5,795 nucleotides of DNA from Candidatus Peregrinibacteria bacterium CG_4_10_14_0_2_um_filter_43_11 (GTDB lineage Bacteria; Patescibacteriota; Gracilibacteria; UM-FILTER-43-11). The notes beneath the pieces were generated by a model that had not been told where the DNA came from, did not search any database, and saw nothing but the letters and a program-made list of their open reading frames with translations. The position numbers and the translations under genes were made by a program. Positions 4,468 through 5,795 of this stretch are shown in pieces; the stretch's first letter is position 1; each line of letters opens with the position of its first letter. The stretch covers positions 1 to 5,795 of the forward strand of contig PFOK01000128.1 of NCBI GenBank assembly GCA_002792495.1, written 5' to 3'.

Positions 4468-5795
4468 TCATTTGAGCCATTTTTTTCTGAATATGTATGG
4501 GAAAAGGGCGCCAAGAATCATTATTTGCAAAAATGAACCTGCCGCGAAACCGATTGGGATCGCATAAACGCCAATCGTTGGCGCGAGTGTTTTGGCGATG
4601 ATGATGGTTATCGCGATGGTGATGGTGTGAAAAGCCGCCGGAACGAGTGTGTTTTTGAGTGAGTAGTAAGCGCGATGGTACGCATGCATCAGACTTTCCA
4701 GTGGAATGGAGATGGCATAAATCTGCAGCATGGTCGTAAGCCAATTGATTTCTTTTTCTCCGAATTCCCCTCCTCCAAAAAAGAGTGTGATGAGTTGCTT
4801 AGCGGTTAAGACCGTTATTATCGCGGCGAGACCGGTATAAACCAGTGAACGCATTCGATCCCGTTTGAAATCACTCAAGAATTTTTTGAAATTCCCTTTG
4901 GCTGCGTCGTGTGAAAGACTGGGGTACATTGCCAGAGCGATGGCTATTCCCAGCAGGCTTACCGGTACACTTTGCAGATTTCGCGCGTAATTATAAACCA
5001 CAATGCTTCCTTCAGTGAGCTGAGAAGCAATTCGCGTGAAACTGAAGAGCATGAACGCCCACATGAAGTACTGTACTATTTTTGGCGCTGTTAGCTTTAA
5101 TGTCTCCTTGAGTTCCGGGCTGAATCGAAGATCCAGCTTGTGGCGGAAGTGATATTTTTTACGTCTGATTTGCATCAATCGTATGGAAAGATGTAAAAAT
5201 GATCCAAGTAGCGCGCCAAAAACCAACCCGATCATTCCCATGGTTGGTGCCAGGTAAATGGCGCCCATCACGATCCCTAAATTATATAGAGCGGGGGAAA
5301 GCCCATACCAAAAAAATTCTTTAAAACTCAAAAGCATTCGGCCATAAATATTGCTGAGCGCCATGATCAAAGGCGAAATCAAAAGCAGGCGGGTGAAAAG
5401 AATGTATTGTTGTTGAGCTTCTGTGTCGAATCCGGGAACCATTGTATCTACAAAAAAGGGGAGTGTTATGGCAATCACTCCGCCAACAATCACCAATGTT
5501 ACACTCGCCCAAAAAATAATTTGATGGGTGTATTCAAAACCCCATTGTTTTTTTTGGTCATATTGTTTGGCAAAAATCGGTAAAAAAGCTGCGGAAAGAG
5601 CGGCACCAACCAAAATAGAAAGCATGTTCTCCGGAATCACAAAAGCGGCGTTATAAATATCCATCCCCCGTGAAAATCCGTAATGTTGAGCCAAAATACG
5701 ATCCCGTAAGTATCCCAAAAAATAACTCAATCCCGCAGTGAGTGTGAGCGCCCAGGAGGAATGGAAAAAAACGGTTTTAATTTTCAGTTTCTCTA
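4468..5795 (-). CDS. murJ: MurJ/MviN lipid II flippase, N-terminus beyond the window
   Basis: Polytopic MATE-like (MOP superfamily) protein that flips lipid II across the cytoplasmic membrane for peptidoglycan synthesis. The frame is open to the right edge: upstream of a TTG at 5730 it continues as KIKTVFFHSSWALTLTAG, the first membrane helix, so the start lies outside and 441 residues are visible. Family marks are GYLRDRILAQHYG (E. coli GFARDAIVARIFG), DIYNAAFVIPENML and GAALSAAFLPIF near the start, AMYPSLSHDAAKGN mid-protein, and FYSLKNT-type YYSLKNTLVP near the end. The frame stops with TGA after FPYIFRKKWLK, soon after what looks like helix 12. E. coli MurJ (511 residues) has 14 helices, so helices 13-14 seem absent. 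The arginine pair of E. coli PNLLRRIFAEG aligns with Leu-Ser here. The gene is convergent with the lipoprotein gene, 37 bases apart, with no strong terminator between. Confidence 0.92.
   Translation of the reverse strand, partial: EKLKIKTVFFHSSWALTLTAGLSYFLGYLRDRILAQHYGFSRGMDIYNAAFVIPENMLSILVGAALSAAFLPIFAKQYDQKKQWGFEYTHQIIFWASVTLVIVGGVIAITLPFFVDTMVPGFDTEAQQQYILFTRLLLISPLIMALSNIYGRMLLSFKEFFWYGLSPALYNLGIVMGAIYLAPTMGMIGLVFGALLGSFLHLSIRLMQIRRKKYHFRHKLDLRFSPELKETLKLTAPKIVQYFMWAFMLFSFTRIASQLTEGSIVVYNYARNLQSVPVSLLGIAIALAMYPSLSHDAAKGNFKKFLSDFKRDRMRSLVYTGLAAIITVLTAKQLITLFFGGGEFGEKEINWLTTMLQIYAISIPLESLMHAYHRAYYSLKNTLVPAAFHTITIAITIIIAKTLAPTIGVYAIPIGFAAGSFLQIMILGALFPYIFRKKWLK

Noticed and set aside
4463..4744. 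ORF of 93 codons, - strand, rich in His and Arg
   Set aside because: It overlaps the 3' end of MurJ in another frame; the His-rich run comes from alternate reading of Ile/Ala codons of membrane helices.

Overview
The window reads as bacterial chromosomal DNA of moderate G+C (roughly 40-45% in most genes). It carries six protein-coding genes long enough to recognise, one small ORF, one broken gene and one tRNA. Features suggesting a Patescibacteria/CPR-like genome (inference, low confidence) are small single-domain genes, a short MurJ-type flippase, AT-rich leaders with no recognisable Shine-Dalgarno sequence before any intact gene, and palindromic intergenic repeats. Stops are TAA, TAG and, for MurJ, TGA. 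No gene needs UGA read as an amino acid, which argues against the recoded Gracilibacteria/Absconditabacteria. MurJ and a predicted lipoprotein point to a peptidoglycan-containing cell envelope.

Layout. Positions 1-91 hold a perfect GC-rich hairpin, then a promoter for a DUF2000 gene (92-505, +). Facing it is a class I SAM-dependent methyltransferase (537-1202, -) with its own promoter near 1225-1253. Upstream of that lies a GIY-YIG nuclease-like gene (1297-1558, -) broken by a single extra base in a homopolymer. Next is tRNA-Glu(UUC) (1675-1749, -), with a strong promoter (1822-1849) and hairpins on both sides. A divergent sigma70-like promoter (1877-1905) drives a seven-helix BI-1/YccA-family membrane protein (1932-2624, +). 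A 57-codon hypothetical ORF follows (2665-2838, +).

Positions 2839-3101 contain no gene. They hold a cluster of palindromic repeats sharing a 5-13-5 architecture, followed by a leader that resembles the one in front of the DUF2000 gene. The next two genes are on the + strand: an AT-rich pentapeptide-repeat protein with a Qnr-like plan (3102-3701) and a C39-like papain-fold predicted lipoprotein (3738-4430). The right end is the C-terminal bulk of a MurJ/MviN lipid II flippase (4468-5795, -), whose start lies outside the window.

The genes do not form one pathway. There are short independent units with their own promoters, and the envelope theme (BI-1 membrane protein, lipoprotein, MurJ) is only loose. 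I found no convincing new multi-gene system. The most notable signals are the repeat cluster with compensatory changes, the upstream module shared by two unrelated genes, the strict cysteine ladder and phase shift in the pentapeptide protein, the one-base frameshift in the GIY-YIG gene, and the hairpin that absorbs the tRNA CCA end.
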